Part shown: positions 43,327-53,123 of the stretch, in pieces | How positions within the stretch are numbered: position 1 is the first letter of the stretch | Layout of the letters: every line of letters starts with the position of its first letter | DNA from: Candidatus Thorarchaeota archaeon MP8T_1 | GTDB lineage: Archaea; Asgardarchaeota; Thorarchaeia; Thorarchaeales; Thorarchaeaceae | Length of the DNA: 64,000 bases | Direction of reading: 5' to 3' | Assembly: GCA_002825465.1 (NCBI GenBank) | Contig: PJER01000010.1 | Location: 1 to 64,000 of the forward strand | Notes under the pieces: generated by a model | What the model was told of the DNA's origin: nothing | Seen by the model: the letters and a program-made list of their open reading frames with translations, nothing else | The model's database searches: none | Translations under genes and position numbers: made by a program

Positions 43327-45291
43327 ATGCTCCAACTGGCTAGAGGAAAACATAGTCGTAAAAAGTTCCGAAGAGGACATGCACCGTACCTGACCAAGAT
43401 TAGGTTCTATTGGTGTGATACTTGTAATGTCCCCCGAATTGCAGAGACTCCGTGTAGTATCTGCGGTTCACAATCCCGAAAAGTAGTTCTCTCGCCACCT
43501 GGTGATCCATTCCCTGCTATGGATGGGCATCTTGAACGAGCAATCCAAGCTATTGACAATCAATATGGTGATGGCGTTGGTAAGGCTCTTCTTCCTCCGT
43601 TAAAGACCATCATCATGAATAAGGTTTCATCTCTTGACGCTATGTACGAGATAATTGTTGATGGTTATGTAGTCGGCCGACTTCGATTTGATATTCCTAA
43701 AAGGGGATACACATTCCTATTATCCCCTGTTGGTGCCCGAAGAATAGGTACTATCAGCAAACAGAAGTGGGTCTCCATTCATGATGGTGTTCTTCAGTAT
43801 CTGAAAGATGGCGCAAATCTCATGCTACCTGGTGTTCAGGGCTGTGACTCAGGGATTGAAGTCGATGATGATGTCTGGATAATAAATTCTGATGGAATTG
43901 TTATTGGCTCTGGTATTGCTCGAATGAGCGGCGAAGAGATGGCTCAGGAAACAAAAGGATTTGCTGTTAAGATTAGAGAGGTATCAGGTTCCACCGAGTT
44001 TAAGATAAACGAAAAAACCGCATCATGGGATGATGCCGTTGAGGCTAATAAGAGAGATCTGAATGTTATAGAAAATGAAGCAGCATCTTTTGTTAATCGA
44101 GTCATTGAGCGGAATGGAAATCTTCCTCTCGTAGTTGGTTTTAGCGGTGGCAAAGACTCACTTGCAACATACCTTGTTGTTGAAGAGGCAACAGGAGAGA
44201 GTCCCCCTATCTTCTTCATGGATACTGGTCTTGAACTCCCAGAAACAATTCAATTCATCAGATCCTTTGCAAAGAAACGGGCTGTCAAAATCATCGGAGA
44301 AGAGGCTGGCGACCAATTCTGGGAATCCATCGATACCTTTGGGCCCCCTGCAAGAGATTTTCGTTGGTGTTGTAAGGTCCTGAAGCTTGGACCAGCTGCA
44401 ACTTCAATTGCAGAAATAATAGGTAGTGAAACACTTTCTTTTATGGGGCAGAGGAAACTAGAATCATTTCAACGTTCAATCGAACCAAGAGTGACTGAGA
44501 ATCCTTGGGTTCCAGGACAAATTTCTGTAAATCCAATCCAAAATTGGAATGCTCTTGAAGTCTGGTTGTATACGTTTCTGAAGAAAGAGGAGTTCAATCC
44601 GCTTTATACTCGAGGTTACCATAGAATGGGTTGTTATCTATGTCCTGCTTCTCCTCTAGCTGAATTGGAGAGTCTACGAGAGACCCATCCTGCATACTAT
44701 GAGAAATGGGAGAGCAAGATGAAAGAATGGGCTGAGAAGTATGGATTTCCCGATGAATGGTATGAACTAGGATTTTGGCGCTGGAAAACACTTCCTCAGG
44801 GTCAGATGAACCTTGTCAACCAACTTGGATTGAACATCTCATCAACACGTCAGAGTCCGGGTGAGAAGTTAGAACTGAATGTAACAAAAGGAGTTGCTCC
44901 TTGTACAAAATCCGGATTCAGTCTTGAGGGAGCATTTTCTACAGGACTTGATCTCAATAGAGTTTCAAAAATAATGCCAATTTTCGGAAAGACGCGGTTA
45001 TCAGAAGAACTTGGGGTTCTTAGGACTGTATCTGGAGAGAATCATATCTCTCTTTTCACTTCTGGTTCTGTTGTTGTACGTGGACCTGATGAAAAATCCG
45101 TAGGGGAATTGACAGAGAAAATAGAACGCGCAACAAAGAGAGCCTTGCTCTGTCAGGCATGTGGTTCTTGCGTGCCACAGTGTGAATATGGTGCGCTCAA
45201 TCTAAAGGATGGCAAGATTAGCGTTAGTGAGAACAATTGTATTGGTTGTCTTGAGTGTGATAATTGGCCTTGCCCAACCTATCTGGCCTAG
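43327..45291 (+). CDS. Zinc ribbon-PUA-PAPS reductase-like-ferredoxin fusion protein
   Basis: A 654-residue protein with four modules. A zinc ribbon has CDTC and CSIC at residues 30-50. A PUA domain lies at about 140-215 (WVSIHDGVLQYLKDGANLML). A PP-loop domain of the PAPS reductase/adenylyl-sulfate type starts near residue 258 with VVGFSGGKDSLATYL, and has RDFRWCCKVLKLGP and GCYLCPASPLAEL with paired cysteines. Two [4Fe-4S] ferredoxin motifs close the protein (CQACGSCVPQC, CIGCLEC). The PUA domain points to RNA as substrate, so RNA thiolation is a better guess than sulfate reduction. It is in line with deoC and aor. Confidence 0.88.
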   Translation: MLQLARGKHSRKKFRRGHAPYLTKIRFYWCDTCNVPRIAETPCSICGSQSRKVVLSPPGDPFPAMDGHLERAIQAIDNQYGDGVGKALLPPLKTIIMNKVSSLDAMYEIIVDGYVVGRLRFDIPKRGYTFLLSPVGARRIGTISKQKWVSIHDGVLQYLKDGANLMLPGVQGCDSGIEVDDDVWIINSDGIVIGSGIARMSGEEMAQETKGFAVKIREVSGSTEFKINEKTASWDDAVEANKRDLNVIENEAASFVNRVIERNGNLPLVVGFSGGKDSLATYLVVEEATGESPPIFFMDTGLELPETIQFIRSFAKKRAVKIIGEEAGDQFWESIDTFGPPARDFRWCCKVLKLGPAATSIAEIIGSETLSFMGQRKLESFQRSIEPRVTENPWVPGQISVNPIQNWNALEVWLYTFLKKEEFNPLYTRGYHRMGCYLCPASPLAELESLRETHPAYYEKWESKMKEWAEKYGFPDEWYELGFWRWKTLPQGQMNLVNQLGLNISSTRQSPGEKLELNVTKGVAPCTKSGFSLEGAFSTGLDLNRVSKIMPIFGKTRLSEELGVLRTVSGENHISLFTSGSVVVRGPDEKSVGELTEKIERATKRALLCQACGSCVPQCEYGALNLKDGKISVSENNCIGCLECDNWPCPTYLA

Positions 45292-45293
45292 AT

Positions 45294-46328
45294 TCAGATT
45301 GAACTTGGTGGGAATTTCTTTTTCCACCTTTTTGCCAAGTCACGACATGTAATGAGTTCTGGGTCAGCTTCTTTGATAAGTTTGAGGAGAGACCTGTAGG
45401 CGTTGTGATATTTTGGGTGTCCGAAATCCTCTTGGTCTGGATGAACAATGAATGTAGCGACACCACCTCTTGATTTGATATACTCCATTTTCTTCTTCCA
45501 AACACGAAGAATACTCTCTTCGGAGAGTTTGTAATAATACAATAAAGACCAATCCTGAGGCATTGAAACTGGTATCTCAAGCATTGGGCTTTGTTTCCAA
45601 GTTCCGCCATCTTTGTATAATGGATAAAATGGGAATATGGTCCTACTGCCTGTATCTGCGTATCCTGGTGTAGAATCATCTGTATCAGGAAATGAAGAGT
45701 CCCAATCAAATCCAGCTTCTGTCAGGTACTGTATCATCTTCTTAGTTCTATGAAGCCATGGTGCTCTATAACCAATAGACGGGAGTTTCAATTCCTTTGC
45801 TCTTTTTGCCACCTTAAAAATACGAGTTCTTTGTTCCACATCTGATAAGAATGCGAATTTTCCATCATGATGTAATCCATGCATTGCTATATCAAAGCCA
45901 TTACTCATAAGATTCGCTACGAGATCTGGGTCTAAATTATATGCTAGTGAGTCAGGTACAATATTGATTGTTGAAACAATATCTTCTTGCCTTTCCATCT
46001 CGATAAATTTTGAGAGGCCATATTCATAACCCTCTCGAGTATCAACATCATGGGTCAATACTACACCAAAGTCTTTTTTCCAGAGCTCTGACTTTTCTTC
46101 AGTGGTCGGATCCAGATTATCTGCTAGATCATCAATTGGAAATTTCCGTCTCTTAGAGCTGTGTGATGCTTTTGGTCTGAATAATGAAAGGAGTGAAACA
46201 AAAGAGTCTCGAATCTGGAATGGAAGGTACTCGACCAGACCAATGCCTACTCCAAGTTGCATAGTCGAAGGTGGTGTATATTGGATATCCATCTCATTCC
46301 TGTAGTAATCACTCTTAGTAATTTTCAT
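45294..46328 (-). CDS. Polysaccharide deacetylase-like protein
   Basis: A 344-residue NodB-fold protein. The catalytic strand reads VVLTHDVDTREGY near residue 88; THDVD replaces TFDDG and keeps the metal-binding aspartate. Motif 2 is AMHGLHHDG near residue 148, with two histidines, and motif 3 is IGYRAPWLHRT near residue 185. VATFIVHPDQE near the C terminus carries the last histidine. The family removes N-acetyl groups from glycans. It has no signal peptide, so it acts in the cytoplasm or through a non-classical route. The hexapeptide acyltransferase gene lies 15 bases upstream on the same strand. Confidence 0.85.
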   Translation of the reverse strand: MKITKSDYYRNEMDIQYTPPSTMQLGVGIGLVEYLPFQIRDSFVSLLSLFRPKASHSSKRRKFPIDDLADNLDPTTEEKSELWKKDFGVVLTHDVDTREGYEYGLSKFIEMERQEDIVSTINIVPDSLAYNLDPDLVANLMSNGFDIAMHGLHHDGKFAFLSDVEQRTRIFKVAKRAKELKLPSIGYRAPWLHRTKKMIQYLTEAGFDWDSSFPDTDDSTPGYADTGSRTIFPFYPLYKDGGTWKQSPMLEIPVSMPQDWSLLYYYKLSEESILRVWKKKMEYIKSRGGVATFIVHPDQEDFGHPKYHNAYRSLLKLIKEADPELITCRDLAKRWKKKFPPSSI

Positions 46329-46343
46329 GAGTATCCCGCCTAT

Positions 46344-47846
46344 TCAGGATGAATACTTCATCCAGTGGCCATACCTCGAAAGCCAGAGGTTTATCACTTG
46401 ACTCACTTTTGTACGTGGTCCTCCCCAAGTACTGTTTGCCAAGTCGAACCACCAGCATCCATTTTCTTCCAAACTCAAAGTTCTCTTGCTATCCATAGGA
46501 AACAATGTAATTGCAAACGTTCTCTCTTCAATCATATCCCAGTACTCTTGCTTATCTTCAAACATGAAGATCACATGATTATCTCGCATTGATGAAGGTC
46601 CTCTTGGAGTTCTGAATGTAGTCTTTGCATACGCATTATCCAGTATTGGATCGGTCGCACTCCAATCCTCCATACGAAGATATCCTACAAGTTCCACTAA
46701 CATATCTTTGAGTATATCGCGTTTTTCTTTGTCAGTATATTTCTTGATGTATTCCTCATCTTTCCTCAGTACCTTTGCCGGAACCCCTGCAGCAAGACTT
46801 CGAGCTGGAATATCACGATTGATTACTGATCCTGCTCCAAGTGTTGCCTCCTTTCCAATGTGCACATTTGGAAGGACAAAAACTCGCCATGGGAACCATA
46901 CTCCATCTTCAATAGTAATTGGTCCAAAAGCAACTGGAAAACCATCAAGGATGGGTTGCCAAGTTCCATGAGTAAATATGTAGTTTGAACCACCAATTCC
47001 GACTCTTTTCCCTATCTTGATTGGATGTGTGGGATTAATGACACTTTGAGAAAATATCATCGAGAGGTCTCCAATCTCGATGGTTGATTTGTCCGTCTTG
47101 AGACCTCCAATGTATACCTGCTCCTGTATTGTCACTTCTTCCCCGATAGTGACCTTGTGTGTATCGATTATAACAAGCATTCCAAGTTTAGAATAACGCC
47201 CCATATGGAATTCATTTGCACGAATCATGCATGCCATTCCAATATCTGCATGGTCTCCAATCACTATCTTCTTGCAATCCAGTATTGCTAAAGGTCCTAT
47301 CGAAACACCTTCTCCAATCTCTGCTCCTCTCCGTCTATAATACGCTATCTTTAGACTCGATGGTAATAGTCCAATTGTTGCCATCTTTCCAATGGGCATG
47401 CTGAATAAATCAGGATCTCCTATGTGTGTGCGAACCATGAAGAATGGGGCAAATAGCATCACGAGAAGGAGAAGCCAACGGAGCCTACCTGCGAATATGT
47501 TGTAGTCTAGTAGAGTGACACTTGGATTTATTGCGAATATGTAGTATTGCAGAATAACATCGAACACTAGAAAGAGAACCATCCAGAGGAGTCCAACTGC
47601 AAGCATCTTACTTCTACGATATCTTGGAACAAATCTTTTGAATGAAATATTGACAATAAGAATGAGGAGTAAGAAAAGGAAGAGATATTGTAGAGTATAA
47701 GATAGATCGCTAGTCAATATAGGAGAAATATATCCCCACCAAAACCACTCAAACACAATTGTTGCTATAGGCATGAAGATCCATGCTGCCATAGCATAGG
47801 CTCTGTTATTCTCGATGATTCCTTCCAACTCAAATACCTCATTCAA
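46344..47846 (-). CDS. Membrane protein with left-handed beta-helix acyltransferase domain
   Basis: A 500-residue protein. The N-terminal 150 residues contain four membrane helices (AAWIFMPIATIVFEWFW, YLFLFLLLILIVNI, LAVGLLWMVLFLVFDVIL and LRWLLLLVMLFAPFF). Residues 170-370 form a hexapeptide-repeat beta-helix (RRRGAEIGEGVSIGPLAIL, IGDHADIGMACMIRA, VHIGKEATLGAGSVI). The closing PARSLAAGVPAKVLR is the usual acetyltransferase end. About 120 soluble residues follow. It likely acylates a sugar or lipid at the membrane. The start is TTG 47846, without a clear ribosome binding site. It heads an operon with the deacetylase gene. Confidence 0.83.
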   Translation of the reverse strand: MNEVFELEGIIENNRAYAMAAWIFMPIATIVFEWFWWGYISPILTSDLSYTLQYLFLFLLLILIVNISFKRFVPRYRRSKMLAVGLLWMVLFLVFDVILQYYIFAINPSVTLLDYNIFAGRLRWLLLLVMLFAPFFMVRTHIGDPDLFSMPIGKMATIGLLPSSLKIAYYRRRGAEIGEGVSIGPLAILDCKKIVIGDHADIGMACMIRANEFHMGRYSKLGMLVIIDTHKVTIGEEVTIQEQVYIGGLKTDKSTIEIGDLSMIFSQSVINPTHPIKIGKRVGIGGSNYIFTHGTWQPILDGFPVAFGPITIEDGVWFPWRVFVLPNVHIGKEATLGAGSVINRDIPARSLAAGVPAKVLRKDEEYIKKYTDKEKRDILKDMLVELVGYLRMEDWSATDPILDNAYAKTTFRTPRGPSSMRDNHVIFMFEDKQEYWDMIEERTFAITLFPMDSKRTLSLEENGCWWFDLANSTWGGPRTKVSQVINLWLSRYGHWMKYSS

Positions 47847-47969
47847 TATTCAGTGGTATTGAACCGTTTTGATGGATTGGTGTTTATTATCCTTGTCATA
47901 CACAGATGTAAAGATGGTTAGGAAAGGTAATATAATGGACTGCTATCAAAGCCTTAGGTTGTTAGTGAA

Positions 47970-49316
47970 ATGCTCTCTGCGATTGGTATTAGCATCTACG
48001 AACATAGAAAGTACTTAGTGCTTACACTAGTTGTATCAATGATTGCAATCCCGATTGCTAATACCCTTATTATTCAGAGAGACCGAAATAGAAACGAGAT
48101 GTATGGAGAAGCCTTCTGGATATTCGGTTTTAGTGTATATGACATGAATGATACCGAATTAGCATCTTCACCACAAATGGCTAGCATGGGCTTTAACAAC
48201 GAAAATTACACACTTCCTGATTATCTTGGAGGTGTAAAATATGAATACCCTGTATTTGGTTTGATATTCTTCGCGATAGCTACGTGGCTAATCCCTGGGA
48301 ATCCCCCCATACAAGCATTATGGTTGAATTTTCTTCTTGTACTTGTCTTCAATCTAAATCTTGCATTGATTGCGATTTTACTTCGTGAGAAGATATACAC
48401 GACTCACTGGGCCCGCATGTTCATTGGAGGATATTTCATCTATGGACTTATCATGTCTGCAGGCGGAGGAAAGCTAGAACCTATAGTGGACTGTCTCATG
48501 TTGATGTCCTTTGTTCTCTGGAAAGAAAATCAGAAAGGGAAGGCTATGTTCACACTTGGTCTTGCGGTTCAGACCAAGATATATCCAATTGTAGCTCTTC
48601 CTGCATTCTTCCTCCTAAGCCCTACATCAATTGTGTGGTTTCTCGCTTCACTGTTCTTGACGGTTGTTCCAGTATTCATGGGAGCTAGTTTTGATTCCTT
48701 AGTTTCACATATGTTGAATCTTTCTAGTTATAGTCCATACATTGTCAATCCCATTTATCCAGGACTCGTAGTGGGTACTCCAATCTTAGATAGTCCGCCT
48801 GATTCGTACATCTGGTTTCCTGCTGCTATACCTCTGGTAATCTATTCATTCTTCATGCTTGCTACATTCAAGATATTTCTTCCTTCTAAATCTGAGTTCT
48901 TGGAGAAACCATTAATAGAAAAGTTGAGGTCTCTCATTCCTCTATACCTGTACTCTTTTCCATTCCTTCTCTTCTTCCTATTCAGGTGGGTAATGCCTTG
49001 GTACCTCTATTGGTTAGGTCCTGTATCCTTGCTATTTACGAAAGATGAGTTTTCAGTCGCCTACATGAAACAAATCGCGCTGATTGGCTTGTTGTATCTT
49101 CTAGGCCTGGTGGTCAATTGGCCATACTTCGTCTCCGGTCCTATTCCAGAGTTTGTCAAACATTTCCCCTATAATTGGAATTCAATTTACGGATTCATTC
49201 TACTAGGTGCACTGACTGCAATTGCCTATGTGATCTGGCGATGGGAATTTGATAGAAGAGAACGAAAAGCAGAATTTATTCGAGCTGCAGAAGCTCGTGG
49301 CGAATTGATTATCTAG
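47970..49316 (+). CDS. GT-C fold membrane glycosyltransferase (GT87/DUF2029-like)
   Basis: A 448-residue polytopic protein with nine or ten membrane helices. The first external loop carries RDRNRNEMYGEAFW with acidic residues where GT-C enzymes have their catalytic aspartate or glutamate. The motif LGLAVQTKIYPIVALPAFFLL matches the KxYP segment of polyprenol-phosphate-mannose-dependent DUF2029 transferases. The C terminus is charged and cytosolic. Such enzymes add mannose or related sugars to envelope glycans outside the membrane. It is divergent from the acyltransferase gene with 123 bases between them, forming one glycan block. Confidence 0.78.
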   Translation: MLSAIGISIYEHRKYLVLTLVVSMIAIPIANTLIIQRDRNRNEMYGEAFWIFGFSVYDMNDTELASSPQMASMGFNNENYTLPDYLGGVKYEYPVFGLIFFAIATWLIPGNPPIQALWLNFLLVLVFNLNLALIAILLREKIYTTHWARMFIGGYFIYGLIMSAGGGKLEPIVDCLMLMSFVLWKENQKGKAMFTLGLAVQTKIYPIVALPAFFLLSPTSIVWFLASLFLTVVPVFMGASFDSLVSHMLNLSSYSPYIVNPIYPGLVVGTPILDSPPDSYIWFPAAIPLVIYSFFMLATFKIFLPSKSEFLEKPLIEKLRSLIPLYLYSFPFLLFFLFRWVMPWYLYWLGPVSLLFTKDEFSVAYMKQIALIGLLYLLGLVVNWPYFVSGPIPEFVKHFPYNWNSIYGFILLGALTAIAYVIWRWEFDRRERKAEFIRAAEARGELII

Positions 49317-49319
49317 CAA

Positions 49320-49781
49320 CTATCGAGGTCTTCCATTCTCTCTATAGAAATCGATTATACGTTTCCTAATGAGTGTCGATGAATTTAGACCATCTGCGAT
49401 GATTCTTTCCAATCGGACAATCTTTGCATGAAGTCCTAATTCACTGATACGTTGTTGAAGATATTCTAAGTTTGTATATTGGTCATATCCAAGAGCAATG
49501 ATATCAGGTTTAGTCTGAATGACAATTTCTGTGTGGTCTTCTGTATCTAACCCAATTATTGCTTGGTCTACAACTGCTAGTGCCTCAACAAGTTTCCTTC
49601 TTTGTTCTTGCGGAAAGACTGGTGGGGCTCCACGCTCTCTCTCTATTGTTTTATCCAAAGCTATAATGACTATAAGTTCTCCTTCTTCTCCTGCAAGTTC
49701 TTTTGCTTGCTTGAGATATGCTAAATGTCCCAGATGAAGGATATCGAATTTTCCTGCTGCAAGAACTCTCTTTCCGGCCAT
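49320..49781 (-). CDS. ribL: FAD synthetase, archaeal RibL type (nucleotidyltransferase)
   Basis: A 153-residue cytidylyltransferase-fold enzyme. It begins KRVLAAGKFDILHLGHLAYLKQA, with HLGH as the HxGH nucleotide-binding motif, continues with IVIIALDKT, and ends with DGLNSSTLIRKRI as the ISTT-like motif. The size and sequence fit archaeal RibL, which adenylates FMN to FAD. Related glycerol-3-phosphate cytidylyltransferases are the alternative. It is the last gene of a minus-strand run cdc48 - wHTH - ribL, with gaps of 23-24 bases. Confidence 0.88.
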   Translation of the reverse strand: MAGKRVLAAGKFDILHLGHLAYLKQAKELAGEEGELIVIIALDKTIERERGAPPVFPQEQRRKLVEALAVVDQAIIGLDTEDHTEIVIQTKPDIIALGYDQYTNLEYLQQRISELGLHAKIVRLERIIADGLNSSTLIRKRIIDFYRENGRPR

Positions 49782-49805
49782 AAACTAACACCGCAGTATA
49801 TTGTG

Positions 49806-50066
49806 CTAGTCTTCATCAACCGCAAGAAACTCTGTTCCTTCGGTAATCACTTCAATTCTTCGTTTTGTCTTTGTGATTTGACCAACATGTATGAGTCCGT
49901 TAATCTCAAGTTTCAGCAATGCGTCATTCAATTCTGCTTCACTAGGTTCAGATCCAAGTTCTTTCTTCAATGCGCGAATAAGCTCATCATCAAGAATGAC
50001 TCCTCGACGCTTCGTTATTATCTGTACTATAAGATTGGTCATGGGAACTGCATTCCAAGGCGCCAT
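49806..50066 (-). CDS. Small winged-helix protein downstream of cdc48
   Basis: An 86-residue protein (78 if the internal ATG at 50042 is used). It is a single winged-helix-like domain: MTNLIVQIITKRRGVILDDELI, ELNDALLKLEINGLIHVGQI, and a wing ending RRIEVITEGTEFLAV. It resembles small archaeal wHTH proteins with no assigned role. It is 23 bases after the cdc48 stop and 24 before ribL. GGTGATG lies before the ATG at 50066. Confidence 0.72.
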   Translation of the reverse strand: MAPWNAVPMTNLIVQIITKRRGVILDDELIRALKKELGSEPSEAELNDALLKLEINGLIHVGQITKTKRRIEVITEGTEFLAVDED

Positions 50067-50089
50067 ATTTCATCACCATTATTATCTAT

Positions 50090-52297
50090 TTATCCAAACA
50101 TTGCTGCTGCTGATGAATCTACTTCAGTTGCTCTTCGTAGCTGCTCATCCAATTTCCTATATCGTTCAAGCATTTCTTTTGTTGTCGAGGCATGAACATC
50201 ATTCAATGCAGCATCAAAGTGTCTAGCTGCAACTGCTGTTACTTCTTTGCCTTCCTCATGCTCTTCTCTCATGGCACGCATTCCTGCTTCTCTACATATA
50301 GCTTCGATATCTCCACCCACAAAGAAATCCGTTGCATCTACGAGTTTATTGATATCAACGTCTTCAGCAAGAGGCATATCTGCAGTGTAAATGTCAAATA
50401 TTGCTTTTCTACTCTTCTTATCTGGAGCCTCGACATTAACGAACCTATCAAATCTCCCTGTTCGAATCAGTGCTTTATCGATTAACTCGGGGCGATTTGT
50501 AGCAGCAATCACAACTACATCCCTCATAGTTTCTAAGCCATCCATCTCAGTAAGAAGCTGGCTGATTACTCTCTCAGAGTGATGGAAATCTCCAGAACCA
50601 CCTCCGCGTGCAGGTGCTATAGCATCGATCTCGTCAAAGAAGATGATTGCTGGTGCAGCAGTTCTTGCTTTTCGAAAGATCTCTCTGATCGCTTTCTCAC
50701 TCTCACCTACCCACTTTGAGATGAGTTCGGGTCCCTTAACGCTGATGAAGTTAGCTTCGCTCTCAGTAGCAACAGCTCTGGCTAGTAAGGTCTTTCCACA
50801 ACCAGGTGGACCATAAATGAGAATGCCTTTTGGAGGGCTTATTCCAAATTTTCGAAATGACTCTGGTTTTTTAAGTGGCCATTCGACTACCTCTACTAAT
50901 CTTTGAATTACCTCTTCCAGCCCTCCAATATCACTCCAATGTACATTGGGGACCTCAATGAAGACCTCTCTTACAGCTGATGGTTGAATCTCTTTCAAAG
51001 CTTCTGCAAAATCTCCATTGTTGACCTCTAATTGATCAAGGACATCTTCAGGAAGTTCTTCATCTTCGAGATTGATTTTTGGTAGATATCTACGCAATGC
51101 CTTCATTGCTGCTTCTCTACAGAGAGCCTGAAGGTCTGCTCCAACAAATCCATGTGTCTTCTTTGCAAGGTTTTGGAGCTCAACTTTTCCTTCCCCTTCA
51201 GCTGTGAGAGGCATACCTCGTGAATGAATATGGAGTACTTCCAATCGTCCAGTTTCATCTGGGACTCCAATCTCAATCTCTCTATCAAATCGACCAGGTC
51301 TTCGAAGAGCAGGATCTAGAGCATTTACACGGTTTGTAGCACCAATAACCACTACTTGTCCACGTGACTTTAGACCATCCATAGTTGCTAGAAGCTGTGC
51401 CACAACTCTTCGCTCTACTTCCCCTTGTACATCTTCTCTCTTAGGTGCGATGGCATCCAATTCATCAATGAATATGATACTTGGTGCGTTCTCTTCAGCC
51501 TCTTCAAAGATTTTCCTGAGTTTCTGTTCTGACTCACCATAGAATTTGGACATTATCTCTGGACCATTGATATGCACAAAATTAGCCTCAGACTCACTCG
51601 CGACTGCTTTTGCCAATAACGTCTTACCTGTACCCGGAGGTCCATGAAGGATGAGACCTCGTGGCGGGTCAATTCCCAATCTCTTGAAAATTTCAGGATG
51701 CTTCATCGGTAGTTCTACCATTTCTCTAATCCTTTGGATTGCATCTGAGAGACCGCCTATCTCCTCATATGTGACACTGGCAGTACCTACAACATCTCCT
51801 GTTGGTTTTTCTGCAATAGCAAGAATTGTGGAATGCTGAACAACAACAGTTCCAGCTGGTTTGATTGAAGTGACCTTGAATGGAATTGCTCTACCAAGTA
51901 TAGGGATGAATACAGTATCTTGAAGGGTCACAGGACAGTTCAGAAGTTTTCGCTTTACAAATTCCTCAAATCTTGGTTCAGGACGTATTGGTACTGAGGT
52001 CGGTGCAAGGGTCACACTCTTAGCGGGTTCTTCGTTGGCTCGTGCGACTGACACCTTTTCACTAAGGCTAACTCCTGCATTTCTTCTGATTCTGCCATCC
52101 ATTCTAATAATCTCATGACCCTTATCTCCCTGATAAGCTGGCCATGCAATGGCAGCGGTTACCCGCTTTCCCTTAATCTGAATGATATCTCCAGTTCTGA
52201 CTCCCAGTTTCTCCATTGACATAGCATCAATACGTACTATGAATCTTCCAATGTCTCTGTGTTCAGCCTCTGCGACTTTGAGTACAATTTCGACCAT
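50090..52297 (-). CDS. cdc48: Cdc48/VAT-type AAA+ ATPase
   Basis: A 735-residue double-ring unfoldase. The N domain (residues 1-170) has the double-psi barrel start [24 protein letters not shown]1 has [15 protein letters not shown], the Walker [16 protein letters not shown] and the arginine-finger region [14 protein letters not shown]2 has [31 protein letters not shown] and RTGRFDRFV. All catalytic residues are present. It extracts and unfolds proteins for degradation or membrane release. It ends in an acidic C terminus without a clear HbYX motif. It starts an operon with the wHTH and ribL genes. Confidence 0.97.
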   Translation of the reverse strand: MVEIVLKVAEAEHRDIGRFIVRIDAMSMEKLGVRTGDIIQIKGKRVTAAIAWPAYQGDKGHEIIRMDGRIRRNAGVSLSEKVSVARANEEPAKSVTLAPTSVPIRPEPRFEEFVKRKLLNCPVTLQDTVFIPILGRAIPFKVTSIKPAGTVVVQHSTILAIAEKPTGDVVGTASVTYEEIGGLSDAIQRIREMVELPMKHPEIFKRLGIDPPRGLILHGPPGTGKTLLAKAVASESEANFVHINGPEIMSKFYGESEQKLRKIFEEAEENAPSIIFIDELDAIAPKREDVQGEVERRVVAQLLATMDGLKSRGQVVVIGATNRVNALDPALRRPGRFDREIEIGVPDETGRLEVLHIHSRGMPLTAEGEGKVELQNLAKKTHGFVGADLQALCREAAMKALRRYLPKINLEDEELPEDVLDQLEVNNGDFAEALKEIQPSAVREVFIEVPNVHWSDIGGLEEVIQRLVEVVEWPLKKPESFRKFGISPPKGILIYGPPGCGKTLLARAVATESEANFISVKGPELISKWVGESEKAIREIFRKARTAAPAIIFFDEIDAIAPARGGGSGDFHHSERVISQLLTEMDGLETMRDVVVIAATNRPELIDKALIRTGRFDRFVNVEAPDKKSRKAIFDIYTADMPLAEDVDINKLVDATDFFVGGDIEAICREAGMRAMREEHEEGKEVTAVAARHFDAALNDVHASTTKEMLERYRKLDEQLRRATEVDSSAAAMFG

Positions 52298-52508
52298 TAT
52301 CTGGTAACATCCTCCAAGACTGCTATGATTTAGAAACGGGTAAGGAGCCTTGAATCATTAAACTCCCCTTTTTATCCGTTAATCAATGTTACTTTACAGA
52401 CCAATATAATCCAGTATACAAATTTCGAGATAATGAAATTGTGTATGAACTATATTTCTTATTAGTTATTTTAAGTCTAAACGCGAAATGATGTAAATGT
52501 TAGTCTAG

Positions 52509-52775
52509 TTACATTCTAGAAACCATTTCCACTTCAACTTGGGCTACACCTTCAACCGCGCTAATTGCAGTTTCTATATCATCGGTTCCGCCAAGTGACT
52601 CATCTCGAACAAGGTTCATCCTAATAGCTTTTAGACCAAAAGCAACTGGTTGCACCTCGACAGCACCAACATCGGTCCCCTCTGGAACAACCTTCTTGAT
52701 TTGTTCTAGTAGATCATCTAAGTCTATTTCAACGCCATCTGGCATGATTTTCATTGTCATTACAACTCTTGCCAT
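52509..52775 (-). CDS. ef1b: Translation elongation factor 1-beta
   Basis: An 88-residue protein that covers the catalytic nucleotide-exchange domain: VVMTMKIMPDGVEIDLDDLL, EVQPVAFGLKAIRMNLVRDE, and TAISAVEGVAQVEVEMVSRM at the end. It stimulates GDP release from EF-1-alpha. The length is typical of archaeal aEF-1-beta. It follows a 55-residue zinc-finger gene by 23 bases in the same direction, an arrangement known from other archaea. Confidence 0.95.
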   Translation of the reverse strand: MARVVMTMKIMPDGVEIDLDDLLEQIKKVVPEGTDVGAVEVQPVAFGLKAIRMNLVRDESLGGTDDIETAISAVEGVAQVEVEMVSRM

Positions 52776-52798
52776 TAAGAATCAACTCCATTCAGAAT

Positions 52799-52966
52799 CT
52801 ATGGTCCTTCAAATCCACAATTGGGACAGGTGTATCTATTGGAAAATCGTCTACAAGACTCACAACGCCAGATTGTGTGTTCTCCGCACGAAGGACACTG
52901 AAGTTTTACGCTAGACTCTTGTGGCGAAACTGATGCATGACATGAAGTACACCTTGTAGCTTTCAT
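52799..52966 (-). CDS. Zinc-finger micro-protein upstream of EF-1-beta
   Basis: A 55-residue protein too short for most gene callers. Read on the minus strand it starts MKATRCTSCHASVSP and carries four Cys-x2-Cys pairs: CTSC, CPSC, CESC and CPNC. It ends GFEGP. Two zinc ions are likely bound. It matches the archaeal DUF1610-type zinc-finger proteins, of which Haloferax HVO_2753 is the studied example, also next to the EF-1-beta gene. It is thought to bind RNA; this is knowledge of the family and not visible here. Gene order and reading frame make the call strong. Confidence 0.88.
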   Translation of the reverse strand: MKATRCTSCHASVSPQESSVKLQCPSCGEHTIWRCESCRRFSNRYTCPNCGFEGP

Positions 52967-53123
52967 AATTACCAACCATCACCAGAAAGTTGTCATCGGT
53001 ATAGAAGTACCGATTTTGGCATCGACCTGTGGAATTGTTATAAATCTGTCGAAGTAACCTGACATCTGAAAAGAATAAATCATCTTGATGGTAAGATAGA
53101 GCTGCTCTTATGGAGTAGATTGT

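Noticed and set aside
49725..50226. Plus-strand frames overlapping ribL, the small wHTH gene and cdc48
   Set aside because: They are antisense to strongly conserved genes and have cysteine/phenylalanine-rich shadow composition.
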